Shown one piece after another: positions 49,342-58,960 of a DNA stretch of 64,000 nt (its first letter is position 1; the number at the start of each line of letters is the position of its first letter). The stretch is from Clostridium sp. MB40-C1. Its GTDB lineage: Bacteria; Bacillota; Clostridia; Clostridiales; Clostridiaceae. Position numbers and translations under genes: made by a program. The DNA is taken from the NCBI RefSeq assembly GCF_030913655.1, contig NZ_CP133189.1:3710001-3774000 (forward strand), written 5' to 3'. The notes beneath the pieces were generated by a model. That model ran no database searches. It saw nothing but the letters and a program-made list of their open reading frames with translations, and was not told the DNA's origin.

Positions 49342-50346
49342 CTAGCGTGGAATAAATCCTATTTTCTTTTGAACTTTTCTAAGAGTTTTATTAGCAATGT
49401 AATTTGCTTTTTCTGCTCCAGCTTTATATATATTTTCAAGGTAAGTTTTATCTGAAATTAAGTCATTAACTTTCTTTTGAATTGGTTCTAATTCAGAAAC
49501 TATTGCTTCTGCAACATCCTTTTTAAATTGAGCATATCCTTGACCTTCATATAGTTTTTCTATTTCTTCAAAAGTTTTACCGGTAATTACATTTAATATA
49601 GTCATTAAATTTTTTATTCCAGGTTGATCATCAGAGTATTTAACTATACCAATACTATCTGTAACTGTTCTACTTATTTTTTTTCTAATGACTTCTGGTG
49701 GATCCATAATTAAGATATAAGAATTAGGATTATCAGAAGACTTAGACATTTTTTTGCTAGGGTCTTGTAAGTCCATAATTTTAGCTCCTGCCTCAGGAAT
49801 ATATGGATCAGGAATTTTAAAAGTAGGACTGTATGCATTGTTAAATCTTTCAGCTATATCACGAGTTATTTCTAGGTGTTGCTTCTGATCTCCCCCTACA
49901 GGGACTAAATCGGCTTGATATAACAAAATATCTGCAGCCATTAATACAGGGTAATTGAAAAGACCGGCACTTATATTGTTACCATATCTTTGTGATTTGT
50001 CTTTATATTGAGTCATTCGACCTAATTCACCCATATATGTATTGCAGTTTAGAAGCCATCCAAGTTCGCTGTGAGCGGGTACATGAGATTGGATAAATAA
50101 TGTGTTTTTATCAGGATCAATTCCTGCAGCTATATATATGGATAAAAGTTCTAGAGTTCTTTTTCTTAAGTTTTTAGGTTCTTGCTTTACAGTTATAGCA
50201 TGTAAATCAACTATACAAAAATAACAATCATATTTATCTTGAAGTTTTACCCAGTTTTTTAATGCTCCTAAGTAGTTTCCTAAAGTAAGATTCCCAGATG
50301 GTTGTATGCCACTAAAAATTATTTGTTTTGATTCTTGTTGTTCCAT
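49342..50346 (-). CDS. trpS: Tryptophanyl-tRNA synthetase
   Basis: 334 residues, class I synthetase. SGIQPSGNLTLGNYLGAL holds the HIGH-like motif (TLGN), and KKMSKS in DPSKKMSKSSDNP is the KMSKS loop. Charges tRNA-Trp. AGGAGGTATTTTTATG gives the start. A T-box leader with a TGG specifier candidate lies upstream. Confidence 0.96.
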   Translation of the reverse strand: MEQQESKQIIFSGIQPSGNLTLGNYLGALKNWVKLQDKYDCYFCIVDLHAITVKQEPKNLRKRTLELLSIYIAAGIDPDKNTLFIQSHVPAHSELGWLLNCNTYMGELGRMTQYKDKSQRYGNNISAGLFNYPVLMAADILLYQADLVPVGGDQKQHLEITRDIAERFNNAYSPTFKIPDPYIPEAGAKIMDLQDPSKKMSKSSDNPNSYILIMDPPEVIRKKISRTVTDSIGIVKYSDDQPGIKNLMTILNVITGKTFEEIEKLYEGQGYAQFKKDVAEAIVSELEPIQKKVNDLISDKTYLENIYKAGAEKANYIANKTLRKVQKKIGFIPR

Positions 50347-50550
50347 AAAAATACCTCCTGTTTTATTTTGAAATTTTCCATATCTATCTTAGTTACGATA
50401 TTTGATAATGGATTAAGAAAACTCATATTCATATATTTAAATGAATAAGCGATTTACATAAAGTTAAAAAGTTAGTTTGCTGCCTAAGCTTAAGATAGAG
50501 TAAAACTATTTGTGAAGCTTACACTGTTTTTATTAAAATTAATATTAAAA

Positions 50551-50830
50551 AAATAAACACCCTATACAACATTATTGCTGCATAGGGCGTATTACATACG
50601 CGGTACCACCTAATTTTGAAAAACAAAGGTTTTTCCTCATTAAAGACACTAAATTAGTATCTTGCCTTTATAACATAAGGCTAACGTGTAAAGCTACTTA
50701 AAGTTCACTTTCAATCTCCAAGATCCATTCAGCTTAATCATAATTGTTGTATTTCCACCATCTACAACTCTCTGAAAATCTGTTTTAAAGCTTACTTACT
50801 TCTCTTCATTGATTAATCTTCTATTTTTAC
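50551..50830 (-). promoter_or_regulatory. T-box leader for trpS
   Basis: Minus strand: AGGTGGTACCGCG (complement of 50599-50611), followed by the terminator stem CGCCCTAT/ATAGGGTG and a T run (50551-50591). Specifier candidate TGG (complement of 50725-50727) in GCTGAATGGATC, the Trp codon, matches the gene. The gap from 50347 to 50550 is AT-rich without a gene. Confidence 0.93.
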
Positions 50831-51009
50831 ATTTAATATATGCTTATTATAAATTTTTGTCAAGATTAATTTTGTAGCAGTATACAATAAAACTTATTTG
50901 TAACATTATTGAAGATGTATAATTTAAAAAATAATAAAATAATCTATAATTATTTTATTATTTAGTGGAATACTATGAAGGATTGATAATATAGGAGGAA
51001 CTAATTATT

Positions 51010-51237
51010 ATGAAAAAAAATAAAGAAATAAATTTTAATGAAACTAATCAAAACTTAAAAATATATGGACCTAATGAAAGAGGATACTTAGAAGAAAGAC
51101 CTAAAATTATAAAATCACATTCTCAAGTCGACTATACAGAACTTCCTGATCCTGTGAGAGATCCTATTGTTTCGAATGATATATCTAATGCAGAATTTGA
51201 TTATACATACAATGGAGGAGACGATATTTTAGGATAA
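51010..51237 (+). CDS. Small hypothetical protein
   Basis: 75 residues, hydrophilic, acidic C-terminal half (DYTELPDPVRDPIVSNDISNA), no membrane segment or Cys. ATAGGAGGAACTAATTATTATG gives a good ribosome site. Stop lies in a perfect stem shared with the convergent HAD gene. No family recognised. Confidence 0.65.
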   Translation: MKKNKEINFNETNQNLKIYGPNERGYLEERPKIIKSHSQVDYTELPDPVRDPIVSNDISNAEFDYTYNGGDDILG

Positions 51238-51259
51238 TGTTGTTTTACAACATTATCCT
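51231..51259. terminator. Hairpin between convergent genes
   Basis: AGGATAATGTTGT/ACAACATTATCCT 13-bp stem, 3-base loop; overlaps the stop codons of both genes. No T run, so termination strength is uncertain. Confidence 0.6.
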
Positions 51260-52167
51260 TATAATAAATCTTCTTCTTGTAGTATAAATTTATTTATGAC
51301 ATGAGCTACTCCATCTTCTTCATTTGAAAGAGTTACATAATCAGCAATAGCTTTTACTTCTGGAAATGCATTTCCCATGGCAACACCTAACCCAGCATAT
51401 TTTAACATATGGATGTCATTTCCGGAGTCACCTATGCATATAATATCCTCCCTCTTTATACCAAGTTTTTCTGCAAGGGAAGCTACTCCTGTTCCTTTAT
51501 TTACGTTTTTATTTAATATTTCTAATGTATTTGAAGTAGGTTTTAGTACGGTAAATCTTTCATATAATTCTTTAGGAAGATTTTCTTCACTAGAAAACAA
51601 ACTATCACTTTTATTGGATACATTAGTGTTCTGTAGATTGTATTTAAGATCTATTTTTTTATATTTTAGTATATTTTTTAGCCTATTTATAAAGTTCTCG
51701 GTTTCATTTATAAAAGCAATTCTGTTTATAGGGATATTTTTATCTAAATTTTCAAAATCAACTACTTTTACTGGGAGATTAGTCATGTAGGATTCAACTT
51801 CAGTAGTGAAATTAAAGGATGGAGTTAAAAAATTGTTATGAGTTACAGCATTTAAATTTATATTTAACTCTTTTGAAAGGTTATATAGATAATTAACTTC
51901 TTCAAAAGATAAGTTGTTTTCAGATATTATTTCTCCAGAAGCGCATTTAACTAATGCTCCACTGCAAGACACAATATAAGTATTTTTATTATTTAAATCT
52001 AAAAAGTCTAATGCTTTGCTAACACCTTGGACAGGCCTTCCTGTAGATAAAACAATTTTAACATCTTTTTCTTTAGCTTTTTGGATTGCTTTATAAGTTG
52101 TATTAGATATACTTTTATCTTTTCGTAATAATGTGCCATCCATATCGATAGCTATCAATTTATACAT
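51259..52167 (-). CDS. Cof-type HAD hydrolase (1)
   Basis: 302 residues, HAD superfamily type IIB. Motif I DMDGTLLRKD, motif II LSTGRP, Lys in the cap-proximal region and motif IV CIGDSGNDIHMLKYAGLGVAMGNA. The cap domain is between about residues 85 and 195. Dephosphorylates a sugar phosphate or flavin-like molecule; the cap, which decides this, is poorly conserved. Next to a paralogue 66 bases upstream with about 45 percent identity by eye; a tandem duplication. Confidence 0.9.
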   Translation of the reverse strand: MYKLIAIDMDGTLLRKDKSISNTTYKAIQKAKEKDVKIVLSTGRPVQGVSKALDFLDLNNKNTYIVSCSGALVKCASGEIISENNLSFEEVNYLYNLSKELNINLNAVTHNNFLTPSFNFTTEVESYMTNLPVKVVDFENLDKNIPINRIAFINETENFINRLKNILKYKKIDLKYNLQNTNVSNKSDSLFSSEENLPKELYERFTVLKPTSNTLEILNKNVNKGTGVASLAEKLGIKREDIICIGDSGNDIHMLKYAGLGVAMGNAFPEVKAIADYVTLSNEEDGVAHVINKFILQEEDLL

Positions 52168-52233
52168 TAGTTATCTCCCCCATACATAATATTACCATTT
52201 TAATTGAGATCCTATTTTATGTTTTATTTTAAA

Positions 52234-53085
52234 TTATATAGCTTGGTTATCATCAAGTTCATCATTTATAAGACAAGATAAATCACTTAATATAAATTTA
52301 TCTATAACATGAGCAACTCCATTTTCTTCATTGCTATGAGTAATATAGTCAGCAGACTTTTTTGTTTCAGGAAAACCATTTTCCATAGCTATTCCTAAAC
52401 CAGCATATTTAATCATATGAATATCATTACCTGCATCCCCAATACATATAACTTCATTTTGATTTATTCCTAGGCTTTCAGCAAGAATTTTTACTCCAGC
52501 ACCTTTATTTACTTCTTTATCTAAGAATTCTAAGAAATAAGGAGCGCTTCTTACTACTGTATATTTCTCATATACTTCTTCAGGTAAATTATCAATAATC
52601 TCAGAGAGTTTAACTGGTTCATCTACGAACATTACTTTTATTACTGACATAGAAGAATCTAAATTATAGAAATCTATTTTTTCAAAGTTAATACCATTTA
52701 TAGAAACTTCTACCTCTGTATATTTACTTAACCTAGGAGAAATACATGAATCATAAGTTAAAGCATGTATATTAACATCAAGTTTCTTACTTAAATCATA
52801 AAGGTAATGAACATCTTCATGAGTTAATAATTTATTATAAAGTATTTCATCAGTTCCTGTATTTATAACTAAAGAACCATTATAGGTTATACAATAATCT
52901 TCATTTGAAAGTAAGTCTAATTCTTTTAAATATTTCTCTATTCCTTTTTTAGGTCTTCCAGTAGATAATACTACCTTCACACCTTTCTCTTTAGCTTTTT
53001 TTATTGCCTTTAAATTTTCTTCTGATATGGTTTTATCATTTTTTAATAAAGTTCCATCCATATCTAGTGCAATTAATTTGTACAT
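52234..53085 (-). CDS. Cof-type HAD hydrolase (2)
   Basis: 283 residues, paralogue of the preceding entry: DMDGTLLKND, LSTGRPKKG and CIGDAGNDIHMIKYAGLGIAMENG. Shorter cap. GGAGGGTTTATATG start. Probably co-transcribed with the second copy. Substrate unknown. Confidence 0.9.
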   Translation of the reverse strand: MYKLIALDMDGTLLKNDKTISEENLKAIKKAKEKGVKVVLSTGRPKKGIEKYLKELDLLSNEDYCITYNGSLVINTGTDEILYNKLLTHEDVHYLYDLSKKLDVNIHALTYDSCISPRLSKYTEVEVSINGINFEKIDFYNLDSSMSVIKVMFVDEPVKLSEIIDNLPEEVYEKYTVVRSAPYFLEFLDKEVNKGAGVKILAESLGINQNEVICIGDAGNDIHMIKYAGLGIAMENGFPETKKSADYITHSNEENGVAHVIDKFILSDLSCLINDELDDNQAI

Positions 53086-53293
53086 ATAAACCCTCCGATT
53101 TTATTAATATATAATAATAAACATAAAAAATTATTTTAAGATAATAAGATTAAAAAATTTCTTGAAAGAATATAATTAATGTTACATCAAAACTATATTT
53201 TATCACAAATATAATAAAAGCGTAATAATTATATTCAAATTTAGCAATTCTAAATGTGAGGTTATTTTGTTAAGATAAATACTGTATTTATGT

Positions 53294-53322
53294 TTGACAG
53301 TTAATTATAATAAAGTTAAAAT
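53294..53322 (+). promoter_or_regulatory. Promoter of prfC
   Basis: TTGACA, a 17-base spacer and TAAAAT, about 45 bases before the GTG start. Confidence 0.6.
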
Positions 53323-53366
53323 CATAATGGAAAGTTTAAATTTATAACTGGAAAGAGGAGAAACTA

Positions 53367-54962
53367 GTGGCAGATTTTGTTAATGAAATAAAAAGAAGGA
53401 GAACCTTTGCTATAATTTCTCACCCGGATGCAGGTAAGACTACACTTACAGAAAAACTCTTATTATATGGAGGAGCTATTAGAGAAGCGGGTTCTGTAAA
53501 GGCTAGGAGAGCATCAAAGCATGCTGTATCTGACTGGATGGAAATAGAAAAGCAAAGGGGTATTTCTGTTACATCTTCTGTGCTTCAATTTAAATATGCA
53601 AATCACTGTATAAATATATTAGATACTCCTGGACATCAGGATTTCAGTGAGGATACTTATAGAACTTTAATGGCCGCTGATAGTGCGGTTATGGTTTTAG
53701 ATGGAGCTAGGGGTGTAGAAAATCAGACAAGAAAATTGTTTCATGTATGTAGTTTAAGAGAAATTCCTATTTTTACTTTTGTAAATAAATTAGATAGGGA
53801 AACTAAAGATCCTTTTGAATTAATGGAAGAATTAGAAAGTGAACTTGGAATAAAATCATATCCAATGAATTGGCCTATAGGTTGTGGCGCTCATTTTAAA
53901 GGGGTATATGATAGAGAGAAAAAACAAATATTATTTTTTGAAGGTGGGAATCACGGACAAAGTCAAGTGAATATTGTAGAAGTCTCTTTAGAAGATGAGA
54001 AAACTGAAGAATTGTTAGGCCAAGATTTATATGAAAAGTTGCTTATGGAAATAGAACTTTTAGATGAAGCTGGCGAAGAATTTGATATGGAAAAGATAAG
54101 TAGTGGAGAGTTAACACCAGTATTTTTTGGTAGTGCTTTAACTAATTTTGGGGTAGAGCCATTTTTAGAAAAGTTTTTAAAACTTACATCATCCCCACTT
54201 CCAAGAAACTCAGATAAAGGTAAAATTGATGTTTTCAATAAAGAATTTTCAGCTTTTGTTTTTAAAATTCAAGCAAATATGAATAAAGCACATAGAGATA
54301 GAGTTGCTTTTATGAGAATTTGTTCAGGTAAGTTTGAAAAAGGTATGGATGTATACCATGTACAACAAGGAAAAAAAATTAAGCTTTCTCAACCACAACA
54401 ATTCTTAGCAGAAGATAGAGAGATAATTGAAGAAGCATATGCAGGGGATATTATTGGTGTATTTGATCCAGGTGTTTTTGGAATAGGAGATACTTTATGT
54501 CCTAATTCTAATAAGTTTAAATTTGAAGGCATACCAATTTTTGCTCCAGAACATTTTGCAAGAGTAAGAACAGTAGATACTATGAAAAGAAAGCAATTTA
54601 TAAAGGGTGTAACTCAAATTGCTCAAGAAGGAGCTATTCAGGTATTTAAAGAACTTCATATAGGAGTAGAAGAAATAGTTGTTGGCGTAGTTGGTGTACT
54701 TCAATTTGAAGTTTTAGAATATAGATTAAAAAATGAATATAATGTTGATATAAAAATGGAAAGATTACCTTTTAAAAATATTAGATGGATTGAAAAAACT
54801 GAAATAAAACCAGAAAAATTGAATTTAACAAGTGATACTAAAGCGGTAACTGATTTGAAGGATAATTCATTATTATTATTTACTAGTGACTGGGGCATTA
54901 ATTGGGCTCTTGAACATAATAAAGGACTTGTTTTATCTGATATAGGTAAAAGTGAAGAATAG
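53367..54962 (+). CDS. prfC: Peptide chain release factor 3
   Basis: 531 residues, translational GTPase. G1 SHPDAGKTTLTE, G2 RGISVTSS, G3 DTPGHQDF, G4 NKLDRE. C-terminal domains follow as in RF3. Recycles RF1 and RF2 after stop-codon recognition. Starts at GTG 53367 behind GAGGAGAAACTA; first residues (ADFVNEIKRRRTFAIISHPDA) match the family start. Confidence 0.96.
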   Translation: MADFVNEIKRRRTFAIISHPDAGKTTLTEKLLLYGGAIREAGSVKARRASKHAVSDWMEIEKQRGISVTSSVLQFKYANHCINILDTPGHQDFSEDTYRTLMAADSAVMVLDGARGVENQTRKLFHVCSLREIPIFTFVNKLDRETKDPFELMEELESELGIKSYPMNWPIGCGAHFKGVYDREKKQILFFEGGNHGQSQVNIVEVSLEDEKTEELLGQDLYEKLLMEIELLDEAGEEFDMEKISSGELTPVFFGSALTNFGVEPFLEKFLKLTSSPLPRNSDKGKIDVFNKEFSAFVFKIQANMNKAHRDRVAFMRICSGKFEKGMDVYHVQQGKKIKLSQPQQFLAEDREIIEEAYAGDIIGVFDPGVFGIGDTLCPNSNKFKFEGIPIFAPEHFARVRTVDTMKRKQFIKGVTQIAQEGAIQVFKELHIGVEEIVVGVVGVLQFEVLEYRLKNEYNVDIKMERLPFKNIRWIEKTEIKPEKLNLTSDTKAVTDLKDNSLLLFTSDWGINWALEHNKGLVLSDIGKSEE

Positions 54963-54964
54963 AA

Positions 54965-54998
54965 CTAAAAACCTGTGTAGAAATTACACAGGTTTTTA
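54965..54998 (+). terminator. Terminator after prfC
   Basis: CTAAAAACCTGTGT pairs with ACACAGGTTTTTAG, 6-7 base loop, T-rich tail. Confidence 0.9.
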
Positions 54999-55112
54999 GT
55001 TTATCAGACGATGGAATTGGACAATTCTAAAAATACATAACTATATACAAGGTTTATTGTTTATTTTTTCAAAGATTCTTGACATAGCTACTATAAGTTA
55101 TGGACTGCTTGA

Positions 55113-55268
55113 TTACATAGATTTTTTTTTAGTAAATAGAGCATCTAATATAAAAACTATAGCAGCAAAAACAAGTAAGAAATTTATTAAAGCGCCTCCA
55201 ATGCTAAATATTAAGGCAATTAACCAAAATAAAATTATAAATCCACCTAACCATCTAAGAAAATTCAT
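55113..55268 (-). CDS. Small membrane protein (lmo0937/DUF5670 type)
   Basis: 51 residues: starts MNFLRWLGGFIILFWLIALIF and ends FTKKKSM, with two hydrophobic segments. Resembles the lmo0937 family of tiny Firmicute membrane proteins. GGAGGTATTAATATG is an excellent ribosome site and start on the minus strand. A longer + strand ORF over the same bases is a shadow without a ribosome site. Function unknown; may be stress-related. Confidence 0.8.
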   Translation of the reverse strand: MNFLRWLGGFIILFWLIALIFSIGGALINFLLVFAAIVFILDALFTKKKSM

Positions 55269-55404
55269 ATTAATACCTCCTGTAATACTTATACTAATTA
55301 GTATTAGCTAAAGTTAATTTTATTATTTAAGGGATATTTTTCATAATAACAAATTTGTACCCATACATTTGCTAGAAATTTATATTTAAATATAATTATA
55401 TACA

Positions 55405-55500
55405 GGGAGTATGTTTAAGTAAGTTTACTTATACAAAGGGTTAAGAAAATGCAAAAAAACATTAATTTAAAAGACATACTTATATTAACAAGTAATAATG
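55405..55500 (+). other. Possible structured leader before the ECF gene
   Basis: AGTATGTTT pairs with AAAGACATACT about 70 bases on; between are GTAAGTTTACTTA and an A-rich run. Could be the aptamer part of a metabolite-controlled leader, though no known family is recognised and no terminator is obvious. Confidence 0.3.
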
Positions 55501-55555
55501 TTTATATTTTAAAAAACTGAGGTTGACAGTTATTTAATTTAAGAGGAGGAGAGTT

Positions 55556-56131
55556 ATGGAGGGTCACAGCAAAAATGTAACGGTTGGTTTTAAGGGAACA
55601 AGAGGTGTTATACAAGTAGGTATAATGGCTGCTATAACTTATGTTGCTACATTTATGTTTCATATTCCATCTTTTATGGGAGTAGTGCATTTAGGAGATT
55701 GCATGGTACTTTTAGGAGCTATAGTATTAGGTAAGAAAAAAGGAGCTATTTCGGCCGCTATAGGAATGTCTCTATTTGATATTTTGGCAGGATATACTCA
55801 GTGGGCACCTTTTACTTTTATTATAAAGGGATCAATGGCATATATTGCTGCAAGTGTTGCTTATAGAAGAGGTTATAAAGGAGAAAATATGTGGAATAAC
55901 TTAGTAGCTTTTTGTATAGCAGGTATATTTATGATAGTAGCATATTATATAAGTGGGGCAGTTATAGCTAGATTTCTTATGGTTAGTACAGCTACTTTAA
56001 AGGATGCACTTATTATAGCTATAAAAGATATACCAGGAAATATCTCTCAAGCTACTGCAGGGATATTAATAGGATTACCTCTAAGCATAAGTGTAAAGAA
56101 AGCTTTAAAAAGAGCAAATATAAACTTATAA
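55556..56131 (+). CDS. ECF transporter S component
   Basis: 191 residues, about six membrane segments. VHLGDCMVLLGAIVLGKKKGAISAAIGMSLFDILAGYTQWAPFTFIIKG is cut here into its key parts: VHLGD, LGKKKGA and WAPFTFIIKG, all typical of vitamin-binding S subunits. Works with a shared ECF energizing module (EcfA, EcfA', EcfT) encoded elsewhere. Vitamin unknown. AAGAGGAGGAGAGTT before the ATG. Confidence 0.82.
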   Translation: MEGHSKNVTVGFKGTRGVIQVGIMAAITYVATFMFHIPSFMGVVHLGDCMVLLGAIVLGKKKGAISAAIGMSLFDILAGYTQWAPFTFIIKGSMAYIAASVAYRRGYKGENMWNNLVAFCIAGIFMIVAYYISGAVIARFLMVSTATLKDALIIAIKDIPGNISQATAGILIGLPLSISVKKALKRANINL

Positions 56132-56223
56132 TTTAATTTTAATAATAAGCTATGTTTTGATGAATGAATTACATTGATTTTGTAATAGTATAAAAAGAAT
56201 TATTTTGCATTAAGTAGAGTATT

Positions 56224-56280
56224 AATAAAGATACAGAATATTTGGCATGATATATAGCCTAATATTTTGTATCTTTATTT
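56224..56280 (+). terminator. Terminator after the ECF gene
   Basis: AATAAAGATACAGAATATT pairs with AATATTTTGTATCTTTATT (19 positions, one mismatch), then T-rich. The rest of 56132-56549 is AT-rich; a 10-codon ORF with GGAGG at 56449-56481 may be a leader peptide. Confidence 0.8.
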
Positions 56281-56549
56281 GTGTCATACGTATTTTATAT
56301 GAATAAAACATTATTTAAATGTAAGGTATTAATTAGAAGAACCTATTAAGAATTTATTAAGAATTAAATATAAATTATTCTATATAAATAATTGTAGAAA
56401 TACATTATAATAGTAATTAAATGTAGACAAATCTACTGGAGGAAATTTATGTTTTGGTGTAGAATGTTATATGTATTTTAATTTTACAATTAAGCTTTTG
56501 TTAAAGCAAAACTATAGTTACAAATGAATCTAGAGGAAAGTGATAATTT

Positions 56550-57647
56550 ATGGATGTGTATGATACTGGTTGTGACAATATAGGTTATAAAGAAAAGTAT
56601 TTAAAGTTAAGGAGTGAGTTCGAGACATATCAAAATTTTGCTGAAAGTACAATTCAAATTATGAGTGAGAAGAACTCAAATTTAGAAAAAAAGCTGGATT
56701 CAATGACAAATATAGTTGAGATTAGTAAGTATATAAATTCTTACTTAAGTGATAAAAACTTAATTCCAATGATAAATGATATGATACTAGGAATACTTGG
56801 GGCAACATACTCTTCAATATACATAATGGAAGATAGTAAGTTATCAATAAAGGCAACTAATTATAAATATAAAAAGGCTAATTTATGCACAGAAGAATGT
56901 TACAAGGAACTGGTAAATGGGAATCCCTTTATTATAAATTCAAAAACTCCTTTATTTTCTCAAAATTTAAAAACTAATGAAATACATTCTATGATAGGAG
57001 TACCTATAGATTTAAGAGAGAAATTTATAGGTTATATTATAGTTGAACATGAGTTAAATAATTTTTTTGGATATGATCATATAAAGTTTATATATACTAT
57101 AGCCAATCAAATTGCTATAGCATTAGAAAATAATGCACTGTACAATCAAATAAGAGAAAATTCAATAAGAGACCCATTATTAGGAATATATAATAGAAAA
57201 TACTTTTTTGATAATATAGAGAGTAAAATAAAAAGAAATCTAAATAGAAATTTTGCTATAGTTATGATGGATATAGACAATTTTAAGGATGCTAATGATT
57301 CTTATGGACATCAATTTGGAGATATTGTATTAAAAGGAACAACACAAATTATAGAAGATAATATAGACAAAAACGATATTATTGCGAGATATGGCGGAGA
57401 AGAGATTGTAATATATATAAAGGATGCATTAGATTCTAAAGATGTATATAGTAAAATTAATAATATAAGAAGCAAGATAAGTAACAATAAAATCAATTAT
57501 GGAGCGGTAAGTGATAAAATTACTGCAAGCTTTGGAATAAGTTATTATCCTAAAGATGGCAATACACTGCAAGATGTTATAAGTGTAGCAGATGCTAGAT
57601 TATATATTGCTAAGAAAACAGGAAAAAATAAAGTTATAGATAGGTAA
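56550..57647 (+). CDS. GAF-GGDEF diguanylate cyclase
   Basis: 365 residues. A short coiled coil (about 10-50), a GAF sensor (about 60-195, with MIGVPIDLREKFIGYIIVEH) and a GGDEF domain: DPLLGIYNRKYFF, MMDIDNFKDANDSYGHQFGD and RYGGEEIVIY as the active loop (GGEEI). The RxxD inhibitory site upstream of the loop is absent (DKND), so product inhibition is unlikely. Makes cyclic di-GMP, a signal for motility or biofilm. No membrane segment, so the signal is cytoplasmic. RBS GAGGAAAGTGAT. Confidence 0.9.
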   Translation: MDVYDTGCDNIGYKEKYLKLRSEFETYQNFAESTIQIMSEKNSNLEKKLDSMTNIVEISKYINSYLSDKNLIPMINDMILGILGATYSSIYIMEDSKLSIKATNYKYKKANLCTEECYKELVNGNPFIINSKTPLFSQNLKTNEIHSMIGVPIDLREKFIGYIIVEHELNNFFGYDHIKFIYTIANQIAIALENNALYNQIRENSIRDPLLGIYNRKYFFDNIESKIKRNLNRNFAIVMMDIDNFKDANDSYGHQFGDIVLKGTTQIIEDNIDKNDIIARYGGEEIVIYIKDALDSKDVYSKINNIRSKISNNKINYGAVSDKITASFGISYYPKDGNTLQDVISVADARLYIAKKTGKNKVIDR

Positions 57648-57675
57648 AGACGATGTTCATTTCATCGTCTTTTTG
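57646..57675 (+). terminator. Terminator after the diguanylate cyclase gene
   Basis: AAAGACGATG pairs with CATCGTCTTT (10 bp), followed by T residues, and overlaps the stop codon. Confidence 0.85.
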
Positions 57676-57714
57676 AATAGTATAATATAAAGAGGGGAGT
57701 GAAAAAGGATATTT

Positions 57715-58863
57715 ATGAATAAGAAAAAATTTTTAAGTCTTCTTAAAAAAAATGAAGGTATAAAGTTAGACTTTAAAAGAGAAATAGATTTAAGTATAGA
57801 AAGTGGTAGAAAAGAATTTGCAAAGGATGTTTGTGCAATAGCAAATTCTAGAGGGGGAAGAGGGTACCTCATCATAGGGATTGAGGATAAAAGTAAAGAA
57901 GTCATAGGAGTTCCTAAACTATGTTTTACAGAAGAACAAATACAACAAATTATAAGTTCTAGATGTGAGCCACCTATACCAATTTCTTTAGAATTTATAA
58001 ACTATGAGAATAAGAGAGTAGCAATAATAACTATTTATCAGAGCAATCAAAAGCCTTACCAGTTTAGGGAAAATGGTGCTTTTTATATTAGAAGAGGATC
58101 CACAACAGATACAATGAGAAAACAGGAATTAGTTACTTCATTTCAAGAAAATATGAACTTAAATATAGAACTTACACCGATGGTTAAAAGTAGAATAGAA
58201 CATCTAGATTATGATATTGTAGATAAATACTTTATGCTTCATGGAATAGAAGTAAATGAAGAAAATAGGATTTCTCTTATGGAAAGTAGTAAAATAATTT
58301 ATTTAGATGAAGAAGATAAGGAGTATTATATTACATTAGGTGGGTTGTTAGTATTTTCAAGAATAAATTATTTATATTATCCTAACAATATGATTAAAGT
58401 AGTAAATAAAATAAATAAATCATTAGATGAGGTAACTATAATCCAAGGTGATTTAATATCTATGCTAGATAAGAGTGAAAATCATATTTTGAATATTTTT
58501 CCGAAAAATTATCCTTGTCAGGCAGTATATGAGGGCATAAAAAATGCTGTTTTATACAGAGATTACACTATTATAGATAAGGAGATAGAGGTCATTATAG
58601 ATTTTAATAGTGTAAGAATTATAAGTCCAGGTATATTGATAAAAAATAGTAAAAATGAAGTAGCTAATAACTATATAAAGAGAAATATGTGGATTTATGA
58701 AAAACTTATAACACTAGATGAAAATAAAAGATTTCTTCAATCGGGTAGAGGATTTTCGAGAATGAAAAAATCTTTTAAAAATCATGGGAATGTTACATTT
58801 ATAAATTCTTTAAGGGAGAATTATTTTAAAGTTATTTATCCAGGTATAACTAATTTTAAATGA
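57715..58863 (+). CDS. AlbA_2 (Schlafen-like) domain protein
   Basis: 382 residues. Residues about 10-130 are an AlbA_2 domain: LDFKREID start, KDVCAIANSRGGRGYLIIGIED and KPYQFRENGAFYIRRGSTTDTM. The rest has no recognised domain and ends in a basic, aromatic segment. Members are nucleic-acid-associated, often regulators or defence-related, but many are housekeeping genes in clostridia. AGAGGGGAGTG is upstream. Isolated gene with no phage-defence neighbours. Confidence 0.75.
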   Translation: MNKKKFLSLLKKNEGIKLDFKREIDLSIESGRKEFAKDVCAIANSRGGRGYLIIGIEDKSKEVIGVPKLCFTEEQIQQIISSRCEPPIPISLEFINYENKRVAIITIYQSNQKPYQFRENGAFYIRRGSTTDTMRKQELVTSFQENMNLNIELTPMVKSRIEHLDYDIVDKYFMLHGIEVNEENRISLMESSKIIYLDEEDKEYYITLGGLLVFSRINYLYYPNNMIKVVNKINKSLDEVTIIQGDLISMLDKSENHILNIFPKNYPCQAVYEGIKNAVLYRDYTIIDKEIEVIIDFNSVRIISPGILIKNSKNEVANNYIKRNMWIYEKLITLDENKRFLQSGRGFSRMKKSFKNHGNVTFINSLRENYFKVIYPGITNFK

Positions 58864-58960
58864 ATAATTTTACTATAATGTAAAAGTAATATTGAAAGAA
58901 AATTCGGAATATTATATAATTAAGTAAAGATGATTATAAAAATAAAAAGGAGTGGTTAAC

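Noticed and set aside
55057-55311. 84-codon + strand ORF after prfC
   Set aside because: Covers the better-supported minus-strand small membrane protein, has no ribosome site and lies in its complement.
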